Of a stretch of DNA of 64,000 nt, positions 1 through 11,128 are shown in pieces. Origin of the DNA: Gigantopelta aegis (Eukaryota > Mollusca > Gastropoda > Neomphalida > Peltospiridae); NCBI RefSeq assembly GCF_016097555.1, contig NC_054706.1, positions 43,314,004 to 43,378,003 of the forward strand, given 5' to 3'. A model generated the notes under the pieces. The model ran no database searches, was not told the DNA's origin, and saw nothing but the letters and a program-made list of their open reading frames with translations. Made by a program: the position numbers and the translations under genes. Each line of letters opens with the position of its first letter. The stretch's first letter is position 1.

Positions 1-87
1 ACTTCGAAGCATACAAATTCTAAATATATCGGTCGAGACTATTTATGCAATAGGCGAACTTGTTGGTCTATTTCAACATTGAAAAAA

Positions 88-178
<91 letters not shown>

Positions 179-546
179 GGGGGGGGGGGGGGGGGGGGGA
201 GTGGGGGGGGGGGGGGGGGGGGGGGGGGTGCAGTAATAAAGTCTGGATTGTATACTAGTATAAATTACAGATTTTATGGCTATACCATCGCGGGTTTTTG
301 TTTTTTTTCGTCTTGAAACGAATTTTATATACAATTTTATATTGAAATTAGTTTCCGGCATACTTCGTAATTCACCCGAATCATTTCGTATATCCTCGGC
401 ATCATCCCGAATGTTTTCAAATTCTTTTCAAATCACTGGCATGATTTTGCAAGTAAGGTTTTGATTGGTCAAATGAAAAGTCAACTGGACATGAGCTCCA
501 TCGGGCTGCTGTTAGATCCACATGTAATAGTGGAGCTAATTTTAAT
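1..546 (+). mobile_element. MITE-like inverted-repeat element, copy 1 (cut by window start)
   Basis: This stretch matches 16045-16530 in reverse orientation along nearly its whole length, including the blocks GACTATTTATGCAATAGG and CATGCCAGTGATTT (reverse complement). The complete copy has imperfect inverted ends of about 50 bp containing GATCTAACAGCA and CATGTCCAG. Here the right end lies at about 520-546 and the left end is outside the window. It has no coding capacity. The family is not identified; its size and ends fit a non-autonomous DNA transposon. Confidence 0.6.
89..228 (+). repeat. poly-G tract of about 140 bp
   Basis: There is an uninterrupted run of 89 G, then T, 21 G, AGT and 26 G. 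The homologous position in the second MITE copy (about 16352-16357) has only six C on the plus strand, so this run arose by expansion. It should form G-quadruplexes. Assembly accuracy over such a run is doubtful. Confidence 0.95.
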
Positions 547-940
547 TAGATTGTCCGGATCCATCACAGCCCACGGCTCCACGTCACACCAACTAAGGCC
601 ATTTTAAGTTCACCGCAACAGATCCCAAAGCGTGAAAAACCGGCCACCACCCCAGCAGATCTGTAAAGAACAATACAACATTAAGAAGTCAGGCTTTGGC
701 TCAATAAAAATAAATCCACCAGAGTTAGTAATGCTGCAGATCAAATCTAACACTGCCATTTCGGCTGGAGTACCGGAAGTAGAAAGAATTCCACTACGCT
801 ACGACAAACGGAGTAACTACATCTCAACAGATGGGAAAAGTACCAGACAAGGCCGCAAGCTCCACCAGATCTAAATAAGGAAAGTAACAGACAACGCCAC
901 GGTACATCAAACATTCTAGTGGGTATTCACCACCGTTTAA
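547..940. other. unassigned stretch
   Basis: No gene or repeat was recognised. An 80-codon reading frame at 632-874 has no motif I can name and could be chance or a decayed element. Confidence 0.4.
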
Positions 941-1245
941 AGTTTATTTTGTCTAACGACACTATAACACATTGATTTATTAATCATCGGCTGTTGGATG
1001 TCAAACACTTGGTAATTTAATATGTAGTCTTAGAGAGGAAACCCGCTACATTTGTTTTATTAGTAGCAAGGGATCTTTTATATTCACCATCATACACAGG
1101 GATAGCACATACCACGGCCTTTGATATACCAGTCGTGGTGCACTGACATGAACGAGAGATGGCCCAATGGACACACTGACGGGGATCGATCCTAGGTCGA
1201 CCGCGCATCAAGCGAGCGCTTTACCACTGGGCTACGTCCCGCCCT
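941..1245 (-). repeat. tRNA-derived SINE, type B, near full length
   Basis: Read on the minus strand it starts with a tRNA-like head (A box TAGCCCAGTGGTAAAGCG, B box GGATCGATCCCCG region), followed by the shared body with CCACGACTGGTATATCAAAG and AAAGATCCCTTGCTACTAAT. It ends with the B-type tail (GACATCCAACAGCCGATG and a GTCGTTAGACA-like end). The 33-bp minisatellite begins about 45 bp beyond the head. Confidence 0.85.
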
Positions 1246-1291
1246 ACCAGCAAGTTCTCCGGGAAAGCCGCCAACAACTGAAGCAGAACTT

Positions 1292-2219
1292 CGAGTGCAC
1301 ACCCACGTACTCCAGCCCTTCTGTCGAGTGCACACCCACGTACTCCAGCCCTTCTGTCGAGTGCACACCCACGTACTCCAGCCCTTCTGTCGAGTGCACA
1401 CCCACCTACTCCAGCCCTTCTGTCGAGTGCACACCCACGTACTCCAGCCCTTCTGTCGGGTGCACAACCACGTACTCCAGCCCTTCTGTCGAGTCCACAC
1501 CCACGTACTCCAGCCCTTCTGCCGGGTGCACACCCACGTACTCCAGCCCTTCTGTCGAGTCCACACCCACGTACTCCAGCCCTTCTGTCGAGTGCACACC
1601 CACGTACTCCAGCCCTTCTGTCGAGTGCACAACCACGTACTCCAGCCCTTCTGTCAAGTGCACACCCACGTACTCCAGCCCTTCTGTCGAGTGCACAACC
1701 ACGTACTCCAGCCCTTCTGTCAAGTCCACACCCACGTACTCCAGCCCTTCTGTCGAGTGCACACCCACGTACTCCAGCCCTTCTGTCGAGTCCACACCCA
1801 CGTACTCCAGCCCTTCTGTCGAGTGCACACCCACGTACTCCAGCCCTTCTGTCGAGTGCACAACCACGTACTCCAGCCCTTCTGTCGAGTGCACAACCAC
1901 GTACTCCAGCCCTTCTGTCAAGTGCACAACCACGTACTCCAGCCCTTCTGTCAAGTGCACACCCACGTACTCCAGCCCTTCTGTTGAGTGCACAACCACG
2001 TACTCCAGCCCTTCTGTCGACTGCACACCCACGTACTCCAGCCCTTCTGTCGAGTGCACAACCACGTACTCCAGCCCTTCTGTCGAGTGCACAACCACGT
2101 ACTCCAGCCCTTCTGTCGAGTGCACAGCCACGTACTCCAGTCCTTCTGTCGACTGCACACCCACGTACTCCAGTCCTTCTGTCGACTGCACACCCACGTA
2201 CTCCAGCCCTTCTGTGGAT
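1292..2219 (+). repeat. 33-bp minisatellite, about 28 copies
   Basis: The unit is 33 bp with core CCACGTACTCCAGCCCTTCT. Copies differ at a few recurrent positions (GAG/GAC/AAG, TGC/TCC, ACCC/AACC). Because 33 is a multiple of three and the unit lacks stops in several frames, long open frames appear on both strands; the plus frame reads ECTPTYSSPSV repeated. Most differences between copies change the amino acid, so there is no sign of protein-level selection. I treat it as non-coding satellite. Confidence 0.92.
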
Positions 2220-2650
2220 TAGCCCTTTTATGGGCTTCACCACCCCCTACACCTTGTGGTTCGTACAAAACAATCGGATAAAAATAAAATCCGACCATTA
2301 ATTTTCGACCGAAGCGTTCAAAATTCAGCGTCCAAATCGCCATTCACGTCGCACTCGATTAATATTTGTGTTCATTCTCCTACCGAGAAACATTGCAAAT
2401 AATAATTAACTCACCGCCGAGTTTATTGCGGGCCCCGTACCGAGCTGTAGTTCTCCTGCATTACTATAGTCGTAAGCGATAACCCCAACCCCACCACCAT
2501 TTTCCCTTTTCCTGTCTTGGACGCAAAGACTTGTTAACGCCCACGACAGGCGTGCGCTATAACATCTTGCTCTGAATGCGCATTTTAAACAAACTGACCA
2601 TTGACCATAGGCCCCACAAATGTAGTTGGTTAATTTTAACATTCTTTTTA
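2220..2650. other. unassigned stretch
   Basis: Unique-looking sequence with no recognised gene, RNA or repeat. Confidence 0.4.
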
Positions 2651-2651
2651 A

Positions 2652-2830
2652 AGAATGTCTCGGTAGCCGGATGGTTAGTGTGATGTTTTAGGAGCGGCAG
2701 GTTAAGTGGTGCCATAGGTTCTAGACCCTTCAATGGCATGAGCGAGTTTATGGGGCCAAAACGGATGTTATCCTCTGTGCCACTTAGTAGTCTGTGTAGG
2801 TACTAGTCAAACCAGACATACATTTGTAGA
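2652..2830 (+). repeat. minor tRNA-like SINE (type E), fragment
   Basis: A tRNA-like head (GCCGGATGGTTAGTGTGATG, with GGTTCTAGACC as B-box-like block) is followed by a body matching 29990-30130 in reverse: both contain GTTTATGGGGCC/GTTTATGAGGCC and ATCCTCTGTGCCA. Two copies in the window support a dispersed family. Confidence 0.5.
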
Positions 2831-3022
2831 CAGACAGCCTGCTGATGGCAAAAACTGATTACGTTGCTATGACTTATAAGTATACATATACTGTACGCCC
2901 TAGCTCAAATCGCTAACTGTTGTATCAGACATGCTCCACTGTTTACTAACGGGGAGGTTTCCTTGATAATGTTAGTCGTTTCAAATTGAAGCAGATAATT
3001 ATGTATCTGCTGGGAAACCTGA

Positions 3023-3403
3023 CCGGCCTCGGTGTCGTCTTGGTTAGGCCATCGGTCTACAGGCTGGTAGGTACTGGGTTCGGATCCCAGTCGAGGCATG
3101 GAATGTTTAATCCAGATACCGACTCTAAACCCCGAGTGAGTGCTCCGCAAGGCTCAATGGGTAGGTGTAAACCACTTACACCGACCAGTGATCCATAACT
3201 GGTTCAACAAAGGCCATGGTTTGTGCTATCCTGCCTGTGGGAAGCGCAAATAAAAGATCCCTTGCTGCTAATCGGAAAGAGTAGCCCATGTAGTGGCGAC
3301 AGCGGGTTTCCTCTCAAAATCTGTGTGGTCCTTAACCATATGTCTGACGCCATATAACCGTAAATAAAATGTGTTGAGTGCGTCGTTAAATAAAACATTT
3401 ATT
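3023..3403 (+). repeat. tRNA-derived SINE, type C, full length with 14-bp TSD
   Basis: The head reads CCGGCCTCGGTGTCGTCTTG with the B-box-like block GGTTCGGATCCCAGTCGAGG. The body joins the A-type 3' half (AAAGATCCCTTGCTGCTAAT, GCGACAGCGGGTTTCCTCTC) and the A-type tail (GTGCGTCGTTAAATAAAAC). A perfect duplication TCTGCTGGGAAACC flanks it at 3006-3019 and 3404-3417, which marks a fairly recent target-primed insertion. Confidence 0.92.
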
Positions 3404-3417
3404 TCTGCTGGGAAACC

Positions 3418-4589
3418 CAACTACAGCGTTCCATTTTTACAAATATAAACAGTTTAAATGTTTCACTAGGACTTCACGGAATCCGTTATATTATGTTTTG
3501 CTCGAGCTCGTAACACATCTTCCGTCGATCTACATTGGTTGGGGTAGGGGGAGGGTTGTGTGTGTAGGGTGTATGTGTGTGTGTGGGGGGGGGGGGTATG
3601 TAGGTGTGGGTGTATGAAAAACACAACCCAAAACATTTTACTGTACATGTAAATTGAAATGGTGATCATCAAAGTATAAAACTATCGATTTTCAGTGAAT
3701 AAATATAGATTTTTGTTGTGAATGAATGAATGAATGAATGAATGAATGAATGGGCCAATGCATGAATGACTGTGAACAACTGTCGTGACTTCCGATTGAT
3801 ACTGATACAACAAATAAAAAAGCCCTGGCAACTTTGTTTAATAGACTGTCACAAAATAAAAGCACGTACGCCCAACAAAAATGCGCGGAAACTATTTACA
3901 TTTTCCTATCGCAACATGGTGAATAACCATAAAATTGCGTTGCTTGTTGGGAGCAATCAAACACGAACAGATAGACATCTATAGAAAGTCATTTGTGAGG
4001 TGCGGACACACCCAGGACAAATGAACGTGTTCAGGAGAGACAACCACAAACGTGATAACAATACATGCAATAAAAGGTGTTCAAAAGCGTCTGTGTTAGC
4101 CTGAGAACGGTTCACCGTCACCAGGCTGTTAATGCTCGTCCTAGCTGGTCGACTGTCAGGAATGAGTTGATTAATTAATTTTAAACTATATATTAAACAC
4201 ATTTTTTTTTTTTCGAGTGTTATTTTTGGCTCTAACATTTAGAATTTTTCTTTTTATGTTGCCGACCTCAACCCTATAGACTGATCAATTTGGGACTGCT
4301 TCTTCGAGATTGTCGCTAGTGGTCATGCGGAACATTTCACATGTAGGATAGCTATACAGGCAAATCTCGACATGTCTTCCTACTATTCAACTTCAAAAAA
4401 TTGTTAGAGTTTCTTGTTTTTTTGGGGGTTTTTTTGTTTTTTGTTTTTGTTTTGTTCGTTTGTTTGTTCGTTTGTTTTGTTGGCTTTTTTCACTCGATAT
4501 AAATTCTGCTTGGAACTTTCCCCGTGTCCATGTTGGTGTCCCCATATGTGATTTTAAATTCCATATTAACCAATATATTTTTTTCGACT
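3418..4589. other. gene-free stretch with microsatellites
   Basis: It holds a GT/G-rich run at about 3555-3597 and an (AATG)n run at about 3718-3752. No gene is visible; the reading frames here lack recognisable domains. Confidence 0.5.
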
Positions 4590-5153
4590 TGGCAAGATGG
4601 CTGGGACGGTATGGTTGCGAACAAGCTTCATTCTGTCAAGCCAATCCTGGGAGAGTGACAGTCATCCTACAGGCGATGCAGGAAGGATGAAGTAGTCTTG
4701 TGCCGTGCCCGCATCGGCCATACATATTTGACACATGCATTTATTTTAAAGAAGGACCCTGCTCATCAGTGTGAACATTGTCAGTGTACGCTGACTGTGC
4801 GCCACATTTTGGTGGAGTGTGATCATCTCAAGTGTACGAGAAATGATATATTTGGCAAAAGAGATGTTTTGAAATCCTTTAAATTCCAACTAGAATTAAT
4901 TGTAGCATTTTAAAAACACTTTGACTTCTGTACAAAGTTTTAAAATTTACTTACGTCGATTTTATTTATTGTATTATACGTTTCCCCCACAGCTCATTAC
5001 ACTGTGGTTTTACATAAATATATACAAATAATATTTTCATATACTTAATATTTGTGACACCCAATAGCCGATGTGTATTTTTGTGCTGGGGTGTCGTTAA
5101 ACATTCATTCATTCATTCATTCATTCATTCATTAATTCATTCATTCACTCGAT
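4590..5153 (+). mobile_element. LINE 3' end (I/Nimb- or Jockey-like), 5' truncated
   Basis: Translating from 4590 gives the C-terminal end of a LINE ORF2: NKLHSVKPILGE, then one in-frame stop, SSYRRCRKDEVVL, RARIGHTYLTHAFILKKD and the zinc-knuckle-like CEHCQCTLTVRHILVEC, ending at 4911-4913. This order, after a lost reverse transcriptase and possible RNase H, is typical of I-group/Jockey-like LINEs. A 3' UTR follows to about 5100, then an (ATTC)n tail to 5153. The last 50 bp before the tail match the end of SINE B (CAATAGCCGATG, TGTGCT, GGTGTCGTTAAACA). It is a dead, 5'-truncated copy. Confidence 0.82.
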
Positions 5154-5217
5154 ATAAAACAGAATTGGAAAACTAGAGTCGGTGTCTTTAAAGCCACAAT
5201 TCATTCCTTTCCTTTCA

Positions 5218-5318
5218 GTAATATTACACGTGTAATGTTTGCTTTATTGTTATGTGTTTCTCGTGACGGTAATATTACACGTGTAATGTTTGCTTTATTG
5301 TTATGTTTCTCGTGACGG
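5218..5318 (+). repeat. 51-bp tandem duplication with a palindromic core
   Basis: Two adjacent copies begin at 5218 and 5269; the second has lost two bases. Each contains the perfect palindrome ATTACACGTGTAAT. No function is evident. Confidence 0.85.
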
Positions 5319-5759
5319 TAATTTGATTAGCAATATCTCCGTGTAATAGTCTATAACGACCGTTAAAACGTGTCAATGATTTCTAGTCATAACACCAAAC
5401 AAACCGCAACGCCCATAACGCTGGCGCATTAATATTTAAATAGCCCCCAGTAATATTAATTACAGTAGCGTTAAGAGCCTTCGTAATTTAACATATTATC
5501 TTAATGCAAAAGACAAACACGTGGTGCAGTTTTATTCAAATCAGGCTGTCTGCAGGCAATTTGTTGTTGGGTGTAGCCTGTCCGTAGGGCACTTTTCAAC
5601 GTTGATACCCCATTTATTTTTAACAGGACAAATTTGTGACAGAGGTGAATATTTTATATAACTTCCAGAATTAATAATTCCGAAATGACTAAGTATTATG
5701 GTGAGGCGTTGAAAGTGAAATGCCTCGATATTACAGACACACCATATGAATATGGGGAA

Positions 5760-5800
<41 letters not shown>

Positions 5801-6238
5801 GAATAGCAGTAGCGAACTTGACAACCAAAGATATTTTAAACCCTTTTTTAACAACATAACATGCAGACGGGTGTGTAGGAAAATGGACGTCTGGGTTGTG
5901 GCTAGAAGGATCGTGTCATATTCTCATGGAATATATATATATTTTTTTTTTTTTTTTGTTTTTTTTAAACAAAATCGCTTGATATTTAGAATATTTCTCA
6001 AAACATAAGAAGTGAATTTTCGTACCATTCCTAGGCAAGTGTACACCACATGGACACATCTCAAAGTAGTTCTTCTTTAATGGCCCGTTTTTCATATATT
6101 TTAGAATTTCTATTTACATTGTGCTTTTAAACGTATATTTTGGAGTAAATAATTGATATCAGCGTCAAACATTGTCACTAGGGAAGTCTCAAACTTTTCA
6201 TTCCTATTTCTCACTTTTAGCAATTGATGTTTTAATTT
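5319..6238. other. gene-free stretch with 40-bp poly-G run
   Basis: Poly-G spans 5760-5799 and a poly-T run lies near 5941-5957. No gene is recognised; the frames crossing the G run are homopolymer artefacts. Confidence 0.5.
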
Positions 6239-6514
6239 ATAAAGCGATCGCCTGATGTGCGTTCGGTCTAGGGTCGATCCCCGTCGGTGGGCCCATTGAG
6301 CTACTTCTCGTTCCAGCCAGTGTAACAAAGACCGTGGTATGTTCTATCCTCTATGGGATGCTGCATATAAACGATCCCTTGCGACTAATCGGAAAGGAGA
6401 TCCAATTGCGTGGCGAAACGGGTTTCCTTTCTGATTATCAGAATGGTATTTAACCGTATGTCTGTTGCCAACTAAACTGTGTTGAGTACGTCCTTGAATA
6501 AAACATTCCTTCCA
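6239..6514 (+). repeat. tRNA-derived SINE, type A, diverged
   Basis: Part of the tRNA head (GGTCGATCCCCGTCGGTGGG), the middle (TTCTCGTTCCAGCCAGTG) and the A tail (GTGTTGAGTACGTCC then AATAAAACATTCC) are recognisable. Many substitutions and small deletions point to an old copy. Confidence 0.85.
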
Positions 6515-7940
6515 ACCTTGTATCCCTCAATATTAAGTACCAGTGTTACCCTGGACTATCTGATATAATAATAAATTAGACTGTTACAATGTGCGCTCTT
6601 GGTGTGTATTTTCTGAGAATCTCTAAAAAATGGAACAAGGTACACTTCTAATCCACTGTAACATTTCTGGTTTGGCAACGTTTTCTTTCCTTAAATTTCT
6701 CATGTGCCAATTTGTTGATGATATTTGTGCCTTCTACCTCTCCCCTATAAAAAGCATTTGACATGTTTAAGCTTTTCCAGTATGTTATTAGTCATTTCAG
6801 GTGATCTTCCCAGAGTTCAGACCATTTTAATGACGTTTTTATATTTGTTTTCTTCACAAGTTGTTGATAATAACAGTTTTGTATTAATTTTATTGAGGGG
6901 GTGACACTGCGTCTGGTATTTTAACTAGGTAAAGAATAATGCATGTCAAACCAACTTTTTAAAACTGGTATTTCATCCCATCGGCTATCAATTACATCTC
7001 ATAAGAATATTTTCATTCCTTGCTATAAAAGTGTCATTCTCAATGCTTTGAACAAATCTGGCTGAGTGAGCAAGAAGGGGTTCGCCCAAGCCACAATTGA
7101 TATCAGGAACTCAGACAAAGGTGTCAAGAAACTGGAAGACATTAATTAGTTCTAGATTAGAAAGCGGAGAAAACTATGTCTCCACACCACTCTCACCCCC
7201 AACTCTTTAGAAGAAGGTTCTGTTACATCTGTGAGAAGTATATATATATATATATATTTCTGATGGTATGCAAATCATGTCCTAAGAGATTGTAAACCTA
7301 AATTGTACACAAGAGGATGCAGACACAAATATCATACTTCAATGACTATATATTGCTGCCAGTTCACGATTTGGGTCCACTATAATTGTATGATTCACAG
7401 ATACAAACGTCTTTATACACTCAACTTCTCACCGGAATTCCAATAAGGGTTTATTTTACATACTAGCTAGCAACAAGAGACATCATCAGAGACGCGGTGA
7501 AAGACGCTGACCCGCAATCCATGAGATATTTATGCCTTTACTGGTTGCATATTGCCACCAGAGTGTTTCCTTGTAATACTTTGAGCTCTTGGAAGATTAG
7601 CAGAAATTGATGATGAAGCATTTAAGAAGTCGAGCATTTCATGTACCTTCTTTCCTAACCTATGATGTCTAAACAGATAGTCAGAATTATAAATGTCGTG
7701 TATGTCAAGGTCACAGTGATACAAGAAAATAAAACATTTAATTAAGGTAAGCCATTATATTATACGTTGTAAGTTTATTATGCTTGCTTAGCTATAAATA
7801 TTCCACCATATTGCAGAGTTGTAAAGTTTAAAATTACAAATATCACATTACCAAAATTGCAACAGCACAGCAAATTCCATGAATCCTTCTTATATATTCT
7901 AGTAACATATTTGTTGCAGCCATGTGGCTATGTATATATA
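6515..7940. other. AT-rich stretch without a supported gene
   Basis: A short (TA)n lies near 7238. Weakly coding-like pieces at about 7075-7160 (plus) and 7530-7724 (minus, HDIYNSDYLFRHHRLGKKV) carry no domain I recognise; they may be remnants of an unknown element. Confidence 0.4.
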
Positions 7941-8780
7941 CTGAAACACAATGAAAACGCAAAAACAACGTTTCATTGCAAATAACGACAAACTACTAAT
8001 GAATTGATGGATAATTAATGTAACATGACATTAATGACTGGTATTCATGAGATACATTCAAATGGAAACATGGCCAGTTATCATCAGTAATCGAGTTGCA
8101 TTCGTAATCGAAAAGTTCAACCCCCCCCCCCCCCCCCCCCCCCCCCCGCCCATATCAAGGTCAGTATCTGGTGTGTCCACCATTGGCCCGTGAGCATGCG
8201 TGAGTCGACGGATGGCCATCATCGAATGGATAGGCCTTCCATGACGTCCTGTCGTGTTGCTTGCTGTCATCGTCGCAGTTCTGAACCGGTCACGAGATGA
8301 TGACCAAGTCGTGGTCGATCACGGACACTCCCGGTCTGTTGATGACGTTTAACAAGTCGTCCAATAGTTGATGGATGGACTCTGAAGGTCCTAGCAATTT
8401 GGCTTTGCGAAGTCCCCCCCCCCCCCCCCCCCCTTGAACCATGCCCAACGCTCGCTCCCTTTGTTCTTCTCTGAGTCGTGGCATTCTTAATGTGACGAGG
8501 AATATGATACTGTTACGTGACTTTTATGTGTCCACATACTGGCATTTCACGTGCATTGCATGCAGCATGATTGAGCATGTAGTGAACGCATTTCACACCA
8601 TTTTGTGTGTTTCTGCTATTGTATGTATAACGAGAACAAAACCAGGATTAAAACCCAGACAAAAGTACCAATCAATGGCTTCCTCTCATAAATTGTTATT
8701 TTAAGTCCAATAAATATATTTTTCATTAATCACAACAAAATATTGAAAAATATCTGTTTTGCCTTTTCATTGTGTGTCAG
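7941..8780 (-). mobile_element. Tc1-like element, internally deleted
   Basis: The ends are inverted repeats: CTGAAACACAATGAAAACGC at 7941 and CTGACACACAATGAAAAGGC read inward from 8780. Both are flanked by TA, as expected for Tc1/mariner. From about 8484 the minus strand reads MPRLREEQRERALGMVQ, the start of a Tc1-like transposase helix-turn-helix region, followed by diverged pieces around 8270-8058 (TTGRHGRPI). The DDE catalytic half is missing and poly-C runs at 8119-8147 and 8415-8433 break the frame. It is a dead derivative. Confidence 0.78.
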
Positions 8781-8804
8781 TATATATATATATGTATGTA
8801 TGTA

Positions 8805-8868
<64 letters not shown>
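8781..8868. repeat. (TA)n microsatellite
   Basis: Alternating TA with a few TATG units directly abuts the right end of the Tc1-like element, so the transposon probably inserted at the edge of a TA tract. Confidence 0.95.
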
Positions 8869-8870
<2 letters not shown>

Positions 8871-9120
8871 GGGGTATCGAAAATACTTTTTTCAAGAATT
8901 CTATAAGTGCGTGTCGGCATTTGGCCTATAGAGTGCTTCCGTATCACTTTGAAATCATTTTGTTGTTGTTTCCCCCCTGCGAGGCTGTTTCTCACAGTGG
9001 TGCAGGGGTGGGGACATTCTTGTGAGGAAGAAGGAGTTCATGAGTGGCTTAAAACAATTTAAATAAGTTTTCTGATTTTTTTAGAATTCCATTCTGTATA
9101 GTTGTTGTTGATCAATAGTA

Positions 9121-9969
9121 ATAATAGTTTATGATGTTTTGGATATAGGTTGTAATAGTTTATGGTGTTTTAGATATAGGTTGTAATAGTTTATGATGTT
9201 TTAGATATAGGTTGTAATTGTTTATGATGTTTTAGATATAGGTTGTAATTGTTTATGATGTTTTAGCTATAGGTTGTAATAGTTTATGATGTTTTAGATA
9301 TAGGTTGTAATTGTTTATGATGTTTTAGCTATAGGTTGTAATAGTTTTTGATGTTTTAATATAGGTTTAATGATGTGTTTAGATATAGGTTGTAATTGTT
9401 TATGATGTTTTAGATATAGGTTGTAATTGTTTATGATGTTTTAGATATAGGTTGTAATAGTTTATGATGTTTTAGATATAGGTTGTAATTGTTTATGATG
9501 TTTTAGATATAGGTTGTAATTGTTTATGATGTTTTAGATAGAGGTTGTAATTGTTTATGATGTTTTAGATATAGGTTGTAATAGTTTATGTGTTTTATAT
9601 AGGTTGTAATTGTTTATGATGTTTTAGATATAGGTTGTAATAGTTTATGATGTTTTAGATATAGGTTGTAATTGTTTATGATGTTTTAGATATAGGTTGT
9701 AATAGTTTATGATGTTTTAGCTATAGGTTGTAATAGTTTATGATGTTTTAGATATAGGTTGTAATTGTTTATGATGTTTTAGCTATAGGTTGTAATTGTT
9801 TATGATGTTTTAGATATAGGTTGTAATAGTTTATGATGTTTTAGATATAGGTTGTAATAGTTTATGATGTTTTAGATATAGGTTGTAATTGTTTATGATG
9901 TTTTAGATATAGGTTGTAATTGTTTTAGATATAGGTTGTAATTGTTTTAGATATAGGTTGTAATTGTTT
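9121..9969 (+). repeat. 31-bp minisatellite, about 27 copies
   Basis: The unit is about 31 bp with core GATGTTTTAGATATAGGTTG. Copies alternate between TAATAG and TAATTG and between AGATATAGG and AGCTATAGG in a patchwork, showing ongoing exchange of blocks. Partial 19-20-bp units appear at the right end. Confidence 0.93.
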
Positions 9970-10089
9970 GACCAAAGTTCATAGCTCCAAACTTTATTCA
10001 AAACATCACAAATTGTTCACAGTGTTGTTCTTATACTGTCGTCTGACACTCAATAGCCAAATTAAATTCATTCAATGATTCAGTGATTC

Positions 10090-10255
10090 ATTCAAGTAAC
10101 GTGCGTTACCCCGAGATTAATGAATGTTCGCGCTATGTCTGCCTCACTGTTGCTATGACGGAAATACCCCCAAAGAGTCCACTGTGGGAACTTGATCCTA
10201 CGACTTATCGCGCCTCAGGCGGAAGCTCTACCACTGAGCTATATCCCGCATGTTA
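10090..10255 (-). repeat. tRNA-derived SINE-like fragment (type G)
   Basis: On the minus strand it begins GCGGGATATAGCTCAGTGGT, a clear tRNA 5' half with A box, then a CCTGAGGCG anticodon-like region and a degraded B box. The 3' half does not fold into a full acceptor stem, so it is a SINE head and not a tRNA gene. Confidence 0.55.
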
Positions 10256-10508
10256 AAACGTCAAAACATTTTACCGATTCGGGATTCATCAGTCCGGATA
10301 TAATGTATTATTAACCGCCCTTTTCAGCAGTTTGAAACGCAGTATTTACGAATTAAATTATTTTCATGATCGGTATTCATGTGTTTGGATATAATGTATT
10401 AGCAGATCTAAGCCAACAGTTTGAAGCGCAGTATTCACAAATGTTCTGGATACAGATATACCCAGGCTATAACCAGTTGAGCGACTGTCGCGGTTACTGG
10501 ACTGGCGT

Positions 10509-10797
10509 ATGACAATGGTCCTACCTGGACCCTCTCGCGGAATCGATCGTAGCAGACGACAGTTACGATCGAAGCGCGCGCGAGCGATGATGGACAGACG
10601 ACACTGGGTGACGTTAGCATGGTTTATTATTCTGCTGGCCACTTTGGTACTACTGGGGGGATACGCTGCCCCAATGTGGCTGTGGCTTCAATCAAGCGAT
10701 GGAATTCACTATTTTGGAGTTGGGCTGTGGTATTATGTCGGTTGCTCAGATGCGAGCTGTATAACAACAACTAAAGTTAAAGTTGACACGAAAACAG
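10509..10797 (+). CDS. claudin-like gene, exon 1
   Basis: Codes for residues 1-96 plus one base: an Arg-rich N-terminus, the first membrane helix and the GLW/Cys/Cys loop. The donor is AAAACAG followed by GTGAGA. The next exon is about 23.3 kb away. Confidence 0.8.
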
Positions 10798-11067
10798 GTG
10801 AGAGAAATTGAAAAGATTTTCCTCTGTTCGATCTATCAGTGTATTGTGCTTCCAAGCCGGTGTGAAAGAGAACGGAACGTTGCCGGAAGCTAATCAATTA
10901 ATCAAGAATAAAATTACCATGATTAATACAGAGGTTGCGGAAATGGCGGGGGCAGGGGGCAGTGGTCCTCAGTGGTTTTAATGGGGGGTGGGGGGGGGGG
11001 GGGGGGGGGGGGGGGGCTTTTTATACTTTTTATAACTTATTATTAAGATCTGGTTTTTTGTGTTTTG

Positions 11068-11128
<61 letters not shown>

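Noticed and set aside
1292-2219. CRISPR array
   Set aside because: Units are directly adjacent without spacers, in an animal genome; it is a minisatellite. The same holds for the arrays at 9121, 18820, 23186 and 38753.
1167-2243. Long open frames of 230-351 codons on both strands
   Set aside because: They are produced by the 33-bp satellite unit, whose length is a multiple of three; differences between units mostly change amino acids and no gene context exists.
7530-7724. Minus-strand frame with HDIYNSDYLFRHHRLGKKV as a gene
   Set aside because: No domain recognised, no splice context and no neighbouring exon found.
10090-10255. A tRNA-like sequence on the minus strand
   Set aside because: Only the 5' half is tRNA-like; the T arm and acceptor do not close, so it is a SINE head.
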